Shown here: one piece after another, positions 11,297 to 21,223 of the stretch
How the letters are laid out: every line of letters begins with the position of its first letter
Position numbering within the stretch: position 1 is the stretch's first letter
NCBI GenBank assembly: GCA_026122225.1
Contig: JANEZZ010002353.1
Span: forward strand, 310,001-374,000
Direction: 5' to 3'
Origin: Heloderma charlesbogerti
Taxonomy: Eukaryota > Chordata > Lepidosauria > Squamata > Helodermatidae
DNA: 64,000 bases
The notes under the pieces: model-generated
What the model saw: the letters and a program-made list of their open reading frames with translations, nothing else
Database searches by the model: none
What the model was told of the DNA's origin: nothing
Made by a program: the position numbers and the translations under genes

Positions 11297-11482
11297 GGCG
11301 CAGGAGTGCAGGGGTTTGGGTCTCACGACGAGGGAAGGGCAGACGGAATAGAGCGAAAGTTTCTCGAAGTAATCGCACGTCTCCTTGGAAAGGATCTCGT
11401 CGATCATGAAAGTCTTGTAGCGCCGCCTGGCTGCTTTGAGCTGGCCGGGGGAAGCCAGCCTGACTTCGGCTTGGCAGTGCAT
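11296..11482 (-). CDS. BARX2: BARX2 homeobox protein, coding part of exon 1 (residues 1-62)
   Basis: BARX2 is a nuclear Bar-class homeodomain transcription factor acting in muscle, cartilage and epithelial development and on cell-adhesion genes. The minus strand from ATG at 11482 encodes 62 codons plus one base. It starts MHCQAEVRLASPGQLKAARR and ends PKPLHSCA, which I recognise as the vertebrate BARX2 N-terminus and not BARX1. Residues 25-31 (FMIDEIL) are the conserved FIL/engrailed-like repressor motif. The exon ends at 11296 with G followed by GTAAGAG, a strong donor in phase 1, the position expected for this gene. The ATG has G at -3. An in-frame ATG at 11773 lies upstream of the TATA-like box and is not a credible start. 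The homeodomain exons are absent from the window, so only about a fifth of the protein is present. Reading frame and donor are intact. The call rests on recalled family sequence, not on a search. Confidence 0.93.
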
Positions 11483-11695
11483 GGCTGGCTGGAGCGGGGG
11501 GCGAGCGGGGGGCGGGCGGGAGAGGATCAGCCCCCACGCAGAGCGAAGGAGCGGGGTGGGCCGCTGCGGGCGAAGGGACGGCGTGGGAGCTCGGCCGGGC
11601 GGGGGGACCGCAGCGGGCTGCCCGGGAGGCCCAGGGATCTCGCCACCCCCGCGCTGGCTGCCTCCTCGGTGGCGCGCGCTCCTCTCTGCCGCGCT
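11483..11695 (-). other. BARX2: Probable 5' UTR of BARX2
   Basis: GC-rich minus-strand sequence between the start codon and a TATA-like box about 235 bp upstream. The transcription start is inferred at roughly 11690 from the usual 25-30 bp spacing. The frame is open here too, but the encoded Pro/Arg/Ala-rich stretch looks like ordinary GC-rich UTR. Confidence 0.55.
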
Positions 11696-11713
11696 TCCCC
11701 ACCTCCTCCAGCC

Positions 11714-11723
11714 TCTATATAAG
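11714..11723. promoter_or_regulatory. TATA-like box inside the BARX2 CpG island
   Basis: The plus strand reads TCTATATAAG and the minus strand CTTATATAGA. On the minus strand it is well placed to direct BARX2, giving a 5' UTR near 200 nt. The plus strand carries the better TATAWAWR match (TATATAAG), so divergent initiation is possible. The element stands alone in otherwise very GC-rich DNA. Confidence 0.55.
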
Positions 11724-12224
11724 CCGCGGAGCAGCCGCGCAGCCAGCCCTGCCGCGGACACGGCGGCTGTCAATCAAACGCTCATCCTCCCCATCAGCGC
11801 CGCGCCGTGAGACCCCGCGCCGCGGACGCGACAGTCGTCCCTCTATTTTAAGATCCGGGGTGTGGACTGGCTCCCTCCCCGCGCTGGAAAGGGGCCAGGG
11901 CTGTGGGTTAGGCTCGGTCTGGCTGGTGCGCGCGCGCGCGGGCGGGCGGGCATTCCCTTCCCCGCCAGCTCCTCCTCCCTCCCTGCCTGTCTCCGGAGGC
12001 TTGAAGACGCGCACCTTCGCATCTCCCGGCTCGGGCAAAAAAAGAGGAAGGAGGCTGGGGAAGTGCTCCGTCGGGAGGACTTCGGGAAAGCGTTCGGACG
12101 GGGAGTCCCGGGAGCGGATCCGAATTGTCCTAAAGATGATTTGTCAACGGCCGGCGAACTCAATAACTAAACGACTAGTCTTTCCGCTGAAAATATATAT
12201 ACAAAAAGTGGAGCCCTTCTAAGT

Positions 12225-12535
12225 GTCATCCCTAAGTATGTTTACTCAGACGTAAATGCCAGCAGCGGGTCCCAGGAGACCTTCCGGATAAAAGCCACGC
12301 GGGTTGTGCAGCCATAAAATCCGCGCTGAAGTCTTACGTTCAGTGACCTGGGGGGTAAGCCCCGCTGAACACAGTAGGATTTCCTTCCGAGTAAACATGC
12401 AGAGGATTGTGCTGTCAATTTCTCTCACTGTGATCAATGGGACTTCGAACCTCTGCACACGCTCGCTCAAAGAGGGCGTCCCACTGCATTCCGCGGGGCT
12501 TGCTTCTGAGTAGATACGCATGGGACCGGGCTGAA
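12225..12535. repeat. Cluster of degenerate P1 repeats
   Basis: At least three partial copies: AAGTATGTTTACTCAGACGTAA (12234), CTGAACACAGTAGGATTTCC..AACATGCAGAGGATTGTGCTGT (12364-12413), and GGGGCTTGCTTCTGAGTAGAT..GGGACCGGGCTG (12495-12533). Confidence 0.65.
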
Positions 12536-12651
12536 AAATACTTAACTTTGGCTGGAGGATAGTTTGTATGTTATTCTCACTCATAGAAAACTGCTTTTAT
12601 ATAAAACGGTAACATAATGTTGCCATATTATTATTATTATTTTCAATTCAT

Positions 12652-12989
12652 AATTATTTGATAAATTCTTTACACGCGCACACAATTATAAAATAATCAA
12701 ACGATCAACAGTCAGCTCTTAACTAAATAGGTTTGGTCGAAAGGAACCTCTACTGAGTTCTTCAAAGGGTTAAATTCTTCAAAGGGTTCTAAGTTCTACG
12801 TTCTTAGGGTTCTAAGTTCTTAGTTCTAAGTTCTAAGTTCTTAGGGTTCTAAGTTCTTCAAAGGGTTAAATTATTTGATAAATTCTTTACACGCGCACAC
12901 AATTATAAAATAATCAAACGATCAACAGTCAGCTCTTAACTAAATAGGTTTGGTCGAAAGGAACCTCTACTGAGTTCTTCAAAGGGTTA
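12652..12989 (+). repeat. Exact 121-bp direct duplication with a short-motif spacer
   Basis: 12652-12772 and 12869-12989 are identical (offset 217 bp), including a CACGCGCACACAATT block and an ATCAACAGTCAGCTCTTAAC block. The 96-bp spacer is built from repeats of TTCTAAGTTC and TTCAAAGGGTT. It lies about 1-1.3 kb upstream of the inferred BARX2 start. Confidence 0.95.
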
Positions 12990-13009
12990 TTTGTTGTAGG
13001 CATCCTCAC

Positions 13010-13105
13010 ACTGCAATCCTATGAGTGTCTACGCAGAAGGAAGACCCAGTGAGTTGAATGGGGCTTCCTCGCAGGGTACAGGATTGCAGCCATAGGATTG
13101 GATTT
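13010..13105. repeat. P1 palindromic repeat copy
   Basis: CTGCAATCCTATGAGTGTCTACGCAG pairs with GCAGGGTACAGGATTGCAGCC around GAGTTGAATGGGGCTTCC. Confidence 0.75.
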
Positions 13106-14061
13106 GTTTATTTTTTTCAAAAGTCTCTTTCGCCCCCGCCGGTCCCCGTTGTTGAGTGTTGAGTGACGGAAGAAGAGGTAAAGACTCTCACAAGCCAATC
13201 AAGGGATGTCGACTTTGGAGCAAAAACTACCTGCCTGAATATGATCTCAGACACTCCAGCCAAGGTTGTCCCACTGTCTCCCCTAGTTAGATAAAACACA
13301 GTTTACTGGGGGAAAGAATAACTACAGAACCAAGCAAACCCCCGCCCCCGCAGCAAGCAGATGAAGCATCGTCATCATCCCGCCTTTCCTCCCAAGGGAG
13401 CCCAGGAAGTGCACAACATAAGAACACATCATTTACGCATAACTAAAAACATCAACCATAACATTGAAAACAACAACACATTTTGTAGTACCTTGTGAAG
13501 TTAAATTTTACAACATCTAGATTTATTTATTTATTTATCTATTTATTTAATCCCTCTCTCCCTTCCTTTAGAAGTCGATTGTTGACAAATCCTGTCAGTT
13601 TCCTCCTTGCTTCTCTCGGGATTATTTTTAAGCACTTTTTAACTTTCTGATCTCCTCTTCCTCTGGGTCTCGGATAAATCAATTCGATGTGCTTTAAGGG
13701 AGGGCGAATGTACCTCCCCTCCATCGCACTCTTTTATTTTATTTTTTAAAAAATGCAAGTGCCTCTGGGCTTCCTTGGAATGTCCTCGGTGTTTTGAGGT
13801 TTAAAAGCGCACACGCGCGCGCACACAAAATCCACATGGCCATTAATCATTTGCTCTTTACTTTTTATTTTTTTTTAAAGTTGCATCTCCGTTTTATGTT
13901 CACGATTTGTCACTTCTTCCCGGGTAGGGGAGCCAAATTGGTTTCCCAATCGAACCACGCCTTTTTCTGTACCGAGACTTAACGTTAATGACTTCTATAA
14001 TTTATGATTGCAAGAATTTCTTTTACTTTGATTTTTTAATGATAATTCATAAGAGTTCTTT
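13106..14061. other. Upstream region, no gene
   Basis: Holds a TTTA-rich microsatellite-like run at 13520-13550 and CGCG/CACA alternations near 13808-13826. No family repeat or ORF of note. Confidence 0.5.
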
Positions 14062-14158
14062 TAGACTGCAATCCTATATACACTTACTTGGTGGGCATGG
14101 CTCATTCAACAAACTAAGACTTATTCCTGAGTAGACAAGGATAGGATTGCAGCATTAG
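14062..14158. repeat. P1 palindromic repeat copy
   Basis: CTGCAATCCTATATACACTTAC at the left and CCTGAGTAGACAAGGATAGGATTGCAG at the right. Confidence 0.75.
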
Positions 14159-14274
14159 TGAACCAATAGTTTTGCACCCCTCATCTTAGACATTCCTAAA
14201 GAATTCTTTGATGAACCTTTGTCGCCTTATATATTCCTTCCCGCATTTTTTCCGAACAGCGGCCTTCGTCACCT

Positions 14275-14405
14275 GTTACTGGCAGACTTTCCTGGGAGTA
14301 AGTCCCATGCCTCTCAAGGAGGCGTATTTTATAGGCTTGTACTGTAAACGTGCCTACCGCAAAGTAAGCCCTTTTAACTCAGCAGGGCTTACTTGCGAGG
14401 AAACC
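14275..14405. repeat. P1-related repeats, two partial copies
   Basis: CCTGGGAGTAAGTCCCATGCC and GCAAAGTAAGCCC..CAGCAGGGCTTACTTGCGAGG are P1 halves. Confidence 0.6.
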
Positions 14406-14575
14406 TATTTAGCTAAGAGCTGGCTGTTGATCCTTTAGCTAAGAGCTGGCTATTGATCCTAAGGGCTAGCTATTGGCTAAGAGATCCTTTGATCATTGAT
14501 CATCCTATTGATCCTTTGATCATTGTATAATTAATTATGTGCACGCACGTGTGTATAACAATTCTATCAAATAAT
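14403..14575 (-). repeat. Inverted diverged copy of the 121-bp unit, internally expanded
   Basis: AACCTATTTAGCTAAGAGCTGGCTGTTGATC is the reverse complement (with changes) of the unit at 12652-12772, and the far end TATGTGCACGCACGTGTG matches its CACGCGCACACAATT block. Between them the words AGCTAAGAGCTGGCTATTGATCC and CCTTTGATCATTGATC are repeated. The unit is therefore a dispersed repeat, not unique DNA. Confidence 0.65.
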
Positions 14576-14577
14576 AC

Positions 14578-14662
14578 TACGCAAATTCCTGGGAGTAAGA
14601 CCCATCGAGGTCAATTGGTCTTACTTCTGAGTAGACATGCATAGGATTGCGCTGTAAATTAA
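14578..14662. repeat. P1 palindromic repeat copy
   Basis: CCTGGGAGTAAGACCCATCG mirrored by GGTCTTACTTCTGAGTAGACATGCATAGGATTGCGCTGT. Confidence 0.8.
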
Positions 14663-14665
14663 CAA

Positions 14666-15358
14666 CGATTTGTAACCTCAGTCTCTCTATTCTGTAGCGC
14701 CATTGGCTGATCGATTCAATTACTGCCTTTAAAACGTCAATTACTGCCTTTACAACCTTTCCCTATAAAACTTTCCACGGCAGCTAACAATAAAGCTACC
14801 TATTAATTAACGGTGCAAAAACCAGAAACAAACAAAAAGCATTACTACTTCTAAAGGCATCCCATTCACACATATAAGATATTCTGAACATTATTATATC
14901 CGTCTTGATTTTGCTGTGGAGACAGGATAGAATTATCCTGCTGCAATAGATAAACGTGGCCAACCCTCTGGAAAATGTATAAGGCTGCGGTGTGAGATTA
15001 AGAGTTCCTTGGGAACAGAAAGATGGGCGGGGGAGGGGGGAGAGGTGCTTTATTCTCGGAACACAGGTTGCTAAATAAAAGCAGATAAATGCTTTCCTAA
15101 ATATAACAGTTCTAATAAATATCTCCCAGAGCACCACGTTGTTAATTGTAATTTTCTTTCCTCTATGGTTACGTTAGCCATACAAGAGCAACCAACACAT
15201 TTTACATTCTAGAAAGGTAAGAAATAATGAGATTTGGGTTAATTAATATGTATCGTGATTTTATTTATTTATTTTAGCGGAGGGTATGTGTGGAGACAAT
15301 CTCCCTTTACATTAGGGTAGTTAGTACTCAAGGGATTCCTCGCCTTATAGAAACAATT
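14666..15358. other. Upstream region, no gene
   Basis: A near-repeat of TCAATTACTGCCTTTA occurs twice at 14716-14752. No ORF or family repeat recognised. Confidence 0.5.
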
Positions 15359-15361
15359 TTG

Positions 15362-15440
15362 GCTGCAGTCCTATACACTTAACTTGGGAGCAAATTCCAT
15401 TGGACTCAATGGGTCCAATGAGTAGATATGTAGAAGTAGC
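15362..15440. repeat. P1 palindromic repeat, degenerate
   Basis: GCTGCAGTCCTATACACTTAACTTGGGAGC..CATTGGACTCAATGGG..GAGTAGATATG. Confidence 0.7.
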
Positions 15441-16010
15441 AGATCTGAAGAAAATTGTGCTGTTTCTCCCCGTAAAGACTGAATCGGTAATTCTTAGTCT
15501 CCTAGTCACATATCCCCTAACCCTATTGACCCCTTTTTCATTTTAATTAATGTTTCCCCCCCTACTGGGTTTTTACACGTATTGATATGCCGTCCCTCCC
15601 CCACCTCTCTGGACTTACCTGTACATTTTAACGGTCACTTGGCCCACTCTGGGATCCCCAGATGTGTGAAAATAACCTGATTCATTAACAAAACTATCGT
15701 ATGGATATGGGCGAATTGGAAATGAATTGGATTACATACAGACTAAAACTGTGACTGGATTGAACTGCAAACGAAAATGGGAAGGAAAGGAATCCAAAGT
15801 GATTACCATTTGGTTCATATTGTCTCTTCCAATAGACAGAAATTCTATTTAAAAAAAAACCCGATACAGATGCCTTTAAAAATCCATCTCAGTGGTGGAG
15901 AAAAGATGCAAAAGTTTTATAAACGTACAAACGTATAATAAAATGACATAAACCACCATACTGCTAAACGAATTGCAAACCAGACAGGAAAACGTACACG
16001 TGAACTCGAA
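15441..16010. other. Upstream region, no gene
   Basis: AT-rich sequence without recognised repeats or frames. Confidence 0.5.
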
Positions 16011-16011
16011 T

Positions 16012-16100
16012 CAAAGCACGTTTCCTCCAAAGTAACTCCCACTGTGTTCAATTGGGCTTACTCCCAGGTAAGTGTCTATAACCTTTGCAGCCTTCAGAAA
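16012..16100 (-). repeat. P1 repeat, partial
   Basis: CTCCAAAGTAACTCCCACTGTGTTCAATTGGGCTTACTCCCAGGTAAGTG..TTGCAGCC. A further decayed relative may lie at 16315-16400. Confidence 0.7.
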
Positions 16101-16539
16101 CATGATGTCTTATTTGATTTCCATGAAACTTCGGCGTGACTAACTCCCCTCGGCCCCCCGTTTTGTCTCTGTCAGTAATAAATAAATAAATGTGTATTTT
16201 GTGAAACAACAAGGTATGGCCATGAAGTAAAGCAATAATGACATCAGGAATCTGATAAAAAGCAATTCATGCCAAAAGAAAAATACCTTGTTCGCAGTCA
16301 AGTCCAGTTTAACAATATCCTAACAATGTCTTCTAGGAAATAAGGGCTATTAAATTAAACAGGACTTATTTTGTGTAGAAGTTTTGTTCTGTCAGGTGAC
16401 TACCCTCCAGCATGGATACTTGGACGGACGTTTTCTAGAAAGCAATGGGACTTTTCAAGTTGAGGATCTGGGTGTGAGATAACGTACCACCTTCTACAAT
16501 ACTTTCACTCTTTCCTCCTCATTCCTTATTCTTTTCCTT

Positions 16540-16860
16540 TAAAAAAGAAAAAGTACCAACCAGGAATTTTTAATTAAAGAGGGGCGGAGGAAATAATAGT
16601 CCTTTGTTTTGTCACCCCTTTAAATTAAACTGGATTAAACAGTTAGTGACACTGAATGTGCATTTCTGTCATTTATTCTATTCTTTGAATAACGAAGGTG
16701 ACCGTAATAAATAAACCAAACCTGGGATTCAACCAAAGTTAGGGCAGCATTCTAGCCGGGAAACTTCTGCAAATGTCAATTAGAGTTTATGCAAGAATTG
16801 TAATTAGCACAATTTAAAGTAGGGTCACGTCAAACAAACAAGTAAACACGGGTACAGCGG
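16540..16860. promoter_or_regulatory. Candidate cis-regulatory block upstream of BARX2
   Basis: About 300 bp free of recognised repeats with SOX-like CCTTTGTTTTG (16601), several homeodomain-type TTTAATTAAA, TCAATTAG and TGTAATTAG words, and GGTGACCGTAATAAATAAA. It lies about 5 kb upstream of the inferred start. This is motif reading only; no conservation data. Confidence 0.25.
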
Positions 16861-18477
16861 GTGGGGCTTGATTTGCACGACTAAAAATGGGTGGAGATGT
16901 GAAAGAGATAGTCTTGCATTTGAAACTTCAGCTCTAGATCTAAAAGGATCGAGGAAGGATATTATCTGTCGGAAAGTGGTCTACTGTAGCTCTCACGGAA
17001 ATGAATGGGGAAGGGGGGGGGGTTTCAGAGGAGTTTGCACAAGAGAACTCCCCTGCGGATTGTGCCCAGGGACTTCTACTCTGCAGTCAACTATCAGACG
17101 CAGTAAGAAAACGTATATTTCTTCTTTACACTCGTGTAATCCTATTTACTCGAATGGAATAAAGGTGACAATCAGTGAATATAATGAATTTTCTGGGATG
17201 GGGGGGAGATAATGAAGTATCAAGCGGACTCTCAACTTGGCCACAGTTTGCTGGAGATTATTTGGAGTTGAGTCTTTGACACAGGTGTGTGGATCAACAC
17301 ACACCATGCCCAAGTTACTTTAAATAAAAAATAAACATATTTAATATTGGGGAAAGAAAGAGGTGAGGCCAGAAAAAATGCATCAACCCAGAAAGGATTA
17401 GGGGTATTGAAACTGGAAACATTTCTGTATAAATATATATAAAATGTTTATTTCATTTTCTATTAAAAACCTTACTTTTCATTGCAGATTTACATAGAAG
17501 TAGACCTTCAATTCAGCCCTTTTAGGGCATTGTTGCCAGCACAGTAGTAAACAATGTCCCATATTTCAGCCACTTACTATCTACAATTTCTTTTCTGGGG
17601 GGGTGGGGAGCCATCTAGGACCAAAAAAAAAAAAAATCCTAATAGCTCTATTTTGCCATTGGAATGCTTTGAGGGTTTTTTTTCCAAACAAAAACTGGTG
17701 CAGGCAAGCAGGTTTAAATACCCTTCTTTTGACATAACACATGTAGATTTCTGTGGGCATTTTACTACCCTGAAATATTTTGGAACTTGGTTTGGGGTCA
17801 AAAGATGTCCCCCAGAAACATTTGCCTATGTTTTTGTTTTTTTTAGTTTTGGTTCATGAAGGTTAATACAAAACAGACATTTCTATAAGTTACAATATAG
17901 ACATTATACCATTGTAAAAGCATAATTTATAGTATGCAGTGTTAATTTTATTTTCCCGTATTGAGAATGAGCAATCCACTTTTGAACAAAATTATGAGAA
18001 TTCTCCCTTCTTTCTAGTACATGTATAAAGTTAGTTCTGACATGGCAGCATATTCATGTAACTTGTTTTCCCAGTCAGACCACTGAGGAAGTTTCCAGTA
18101 TTTGGCATCCATGCTGCTGCAATTATATATAAGCTCTCATTATGCCACAACGAGAGGTGATATGCAAACTTCTTTATAAAGGTTAATTTTTAAAAAGGAA
18201 CCAATGTAAAGAAAGTTTAATATTCATTAGTTTTTTCAATATGTACGCTAACAATTTTCCAGTCCTTTTTGTTATTATCATTATTGATTCACATCTCCAC
18301 CACATATGCAAACAAGCAAGAAAGACTGAATTGTGCAAGTGCTTGAATTACCAGGGGGAGCAGACAGAGTTGGGGCCCCTATCTTCTCTGATGCTTTTCC
18401 CTTAGCTACTGTTTAAGAAGGTTAAATGGGGATGGGGGTAGATGATTTGGCTAAAACTGGAAGGAGTTAGGGAATGA
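16861..18477. other. Upstream intergenic, unassigned
   Basis: AT-rich with G, A and T homopolymers (for example 17014-17022 and 17620-17635). The stretch 17980-18140 has the texture of an old antisense LINE but I cannot name it. No gene. Confidence 0.45.
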
Positions 18478-18560
18478 GGCTTGTAAATGTCATTAATGTT
18501 TGTAAACTGCCTAGCAAGCTTTGGCTATGGGGTGGTATAGAAATATAAGAAATGAAATTA
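18478..18560 (+). mobile_element. LINE 3'-tail fragment
   Basis: TTTGTAAACTGCCTAGCAAGCTTTGGCTATGGGGTGGTATAGAAAT is the same tail type as 6945-7012. Confidence 0.6.
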
Positions 18561-19189
18561 AGCCCCCCTAACTCCCCCCCCCCATAATTCAAGTACTGAA
18601 ATGTGTTTTTCAGCATTACATATGAAATGTTGGCATGAGCAGCAAATTGGGCAACCCCTGGATCAGGCCACAAAATCATCACTAGCTGATCAACTGCTAG
18701 AGCCCCAGCTTCATCATATCTTCAAGACCAGGTTTACTTTACAGGCCTTTTGTAATTGTTACTGAAGTCATGTCCCTAATGTGTGTTGAACACTTTGTGC
18801 GATATAAATGACAAATCTTACTTCCACAAGCCACTGGGAGTTTAACTCTGGACCCTGTTGTTTGTGCTGTCACTCAAGGCAAGGGATCTGAGAAGGAATA
18901 AATAAAGGAGAGAGGTACTTCTCTGAGCATAGGAAAAGTGTCTTTCCCTGAGTAACTGCAGGAAGCTCTTGCACATCTGGAATTAGGGCTAGGGCTAGCC
19001 AAGGAGAGGACATGACTTCAAGAGAGCCTCAACAACTGTCTTTTTAGAAAATTAAGACCTAGACAGAGATTTGTAGCTAAAACGTATTTCAGTTTTTAAT
19101 CCTGGTGCTTCTTACAATCAGTTGGAAGTCTGCTTTAGCATGCCAGAAAGGGGAGTGAGGAATTGGTGATCTACACACATAGGCGTGCA

Positions 19190-19225
<36 letters not shown>

Positions 19226-19608
19226 TTCAGTGTTTTCTAAAAGGTTCCAGGGAAACGTTTCAATAATGAGTCTGTCATTTAAAAAATATCCTGTGTAATA
19301 ATATGGTTTATGTCGCATGAAACACACGCTGGCTGTCAATCAAAACCAGCCCTCTTTGGTCAGGAAGAATTGTGGGTTTTGTTTCTAAAACAGTAATGAA
19401 GTGGCTTGAATAGCAAACATCTGCCATGTGGGCTCAAACCCCCTTACAGCTGTTGGGATCACCAAAGGCCTCCTTGTCTGGTAAACCCTATCCCAGCATT
19501 TCTTCAGGAACATGAAATATGGGAAAGAAGGATACAGAAATAGGCTCCTTCGGAGGGAAGGAGGTGAAACAGACTTAGCTCTCCCTGAGGTGGTCAGCCT
19601 ATGATGGA
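18561..19608. other. Upstream intergenic, unassigned
   Basis: No gene or named repeat apart from the GC/AC microsatellite at 19190-19224. Confidence 0.5.
19188..19224 (+). repeat. (GC)n(AC)n microsatellite
   Basis: GCATGCGCGCGCGC passes directly into about 12 AC units, a Z-DNA-prone alternating tract. Confidence 0.95.
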
Positions 19609-19616
19609 GCTGTACC

Positions 19617-19952
19617 TAGGGTGGCCATGTGTCTTACTTTGCAGAGGGCAGCCATCTATTTAAAGGGGTGCACAGTTCAAGCCCACTTTAAAGATAAAGA
19701 ACAGAGGAAGAGAGTTCAGAGGCCTGGAAAATGCCCATCCACAGTTAGCACCTGGACTGCAGACTGAAAGGCATGCAGCAGGTTACTATGGTGAGATGCA
19801 TGGCATTTCTTTTTATAATCTAGTCATTCTTTCTAAATTTGCATCTATTAATTAAATTAGCATAAGCAAATTTTGTGCAAATGTGTCCTCTTTTGTCCTC
19901 TTTTTTCATGATGCATTTTCTCTTATTTGGCAATGTGTATGTGACCATCCTA
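19617..19952 (+). mobile_element. hAT-like non-autonomous DNA element, copy 1
   Basis: Termini TAGGGTGGCCATGTG and TATGTGACCATCCTA are inverted repeats (11 of 15). Flanking 8-mers GCTGTACC (19609) and GCTATACT (19953) match at 6 of 8, the length of a hAT target duplication. The interior is shared with 44540-44920, for example TCTAAATTTGCATCTA.. and TGTCCTCTTTTGTCCTCTTTTTT near the 3' end. No ORF. Confidence 0.65.
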
Positions 19953-20087
19953 GCTATACTGTTTCAGAGTGCAAGTGGGGGCTCAGATGACCAAATGCTC
20001 CACCATACCAAAAGGAAATCCCTGCACATGGTAAACTAGCACATCAGTTAACCTAGCCATTTCCCTGACATACTAGCTTTCTACAAG

Positions 20088-20088
<1 letters not shown>

Positions 20089-20121
<33 letters not shown>
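20089..20121 (+). repeat. (TG)n microsatellite
   Basis: About 16 uninterrupted TG units. Confidence 0.95.
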
Positions 20122-20123
<2 letters not shown>

Positions 20124-20406
20124 GCATTTGCTCATGTAAGTCCCCACCCTGCAGTCTGAAGTAGTACAATCCAGATACAGGACAACTACCTCAGAGAGAA
20201 CTAGGCCAGAGCTTAAGGCTTAATTTAGGGAGCACCTAGTTCCCCCTGTGAGGTGAGTGATCAGGACATGGCTTAAAGTGTTGCTGCAGATGACCAAAGA
20301 AAGATAAGTAAAAATAGAGCTGTTGACCCTTTTATGAAACTCATTCCCAGGAAGGAATTCCTCCAAGCCCACTGTGAGTTTTTAAAAGAGAATTAATACA
20401 GACAAT

Positions 20407-20545
20407 GGCTTGAATCCAGACTTAGTAGTTATGCTTAGGGGAGACCCACTGAAATCCATGGGGCACGTTAGTCGTGGCTAAGTGAAGTCCCCTTGATTTC
20501 AGTGGGTCTGCTCTAAGCATGACTAAGTTTGGATCCAACGCTATG
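20407..20545. repeat. Palindromic repeat P2, ~140 bp
   Basis: CTTGAATCCAGACTTAGTAGTTATGCTTA pairs with TAAGCATGACTAAGTTTGGATCCAACG, and GACCCACTGAAATCCATGGGG with TCCCCTTGATTTCAGTGGGTC. A MITE-like hairpin distinct from P1. Confidence 0.8.
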
Positions 20546-21223
20546 CTCTTCAGCTAGGGATGGGATGCCACCGTGTCATGGAGCCAGTGCCAGCTCACAG
20601 GGATGCAGCACCAGCGCTTTTTCATTAGCAGGAATGCTGACATCATCTGCCACCCCCTCCCCTATGAGAATTCCCTGTTCCCTCTGAGCTTAGCTGCATC
20701 CTCACAGTAGCCGGCATGGGAGGGGGGAATGAGTTTTCTCAGCAGCTATATTGTTGTGAGCTATCCCTTTTTGAATGTAAAGTATTCTGTGGTGGCCTGC
20801 GAAGGGGGGGGGTCCACCAGTGACTTACTCCAAGCAGGCTGCATGTTGAGGTCATTAGGGATACATGACGTCTTAGCCATCCAGCAGCCACCCAGAAGCT
20901 TATCAGGGAAAAACCAGATTTCCTGAGACTGCTTAAAGTCCGGTTCTTTTCCTTAAGTCAGGTTCTCCCCATATAGTTGTTGCATGCTCCAACCCCTGCA
21001 TTGACCTCGGGTATGCTAGCCCTGCCCAGGGGTGTGCCTTTCACCATGATCCCAGTCAAGGGGTATTTCCTCCCATTGTGCTGAATGAGGCTTGCCCTCT
21101 GAATGCCCACAGAAATTACAGAGATCCCCTCAATTGGCATGGCACAGCACAATCTTGAGGCTCAGATTCTCCTTTGTTTGGCTTATTGCCTTAGGAAGAA
21201 ACTACTTTGACCCTTTGTTACAG
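20546..21223. other. Intergenic, unassigned
   Basis: No gene or named repeat; a G run lies near 20805-20812. Confidence 0.5.

Larger units (their letters stand above)
11275..12145. promoter_or_regulatory. CpG island covering BARX2 exon 1 and promoter
   Basis: About 870 bp with dense CG dinucleotides, several GC-box-like GGGCGG runs (for example near 11495-11520 and 11940-11950) and CGCGCG runs. It contrasts sharply with AT-rich sequence on both sides. It spans the coding exon, the TATA-like box and about 400 bp further upstream, as expected for a developmental homeobox promoter. Confidence 0.85.

Noticed and set aside
11153..11773. 206-codon minus-strand frame starting upstream of BARX2 Met1 and running past the donor
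   Set aside because: The extra N-terminus is unconserved Pro/Arg/Ala-rich sequence, begins upstream of the TATA-like box, and the C-terminal extension lies beyond a strong GTAAGAG donor. Only 11296-11482 is coding.
11292..12222. Several 100-140 codon frames on both strands in the GC-rich region
   Set aside because: CpG-island composition suppresses stop codons in all frames; none shows a conserved domain.
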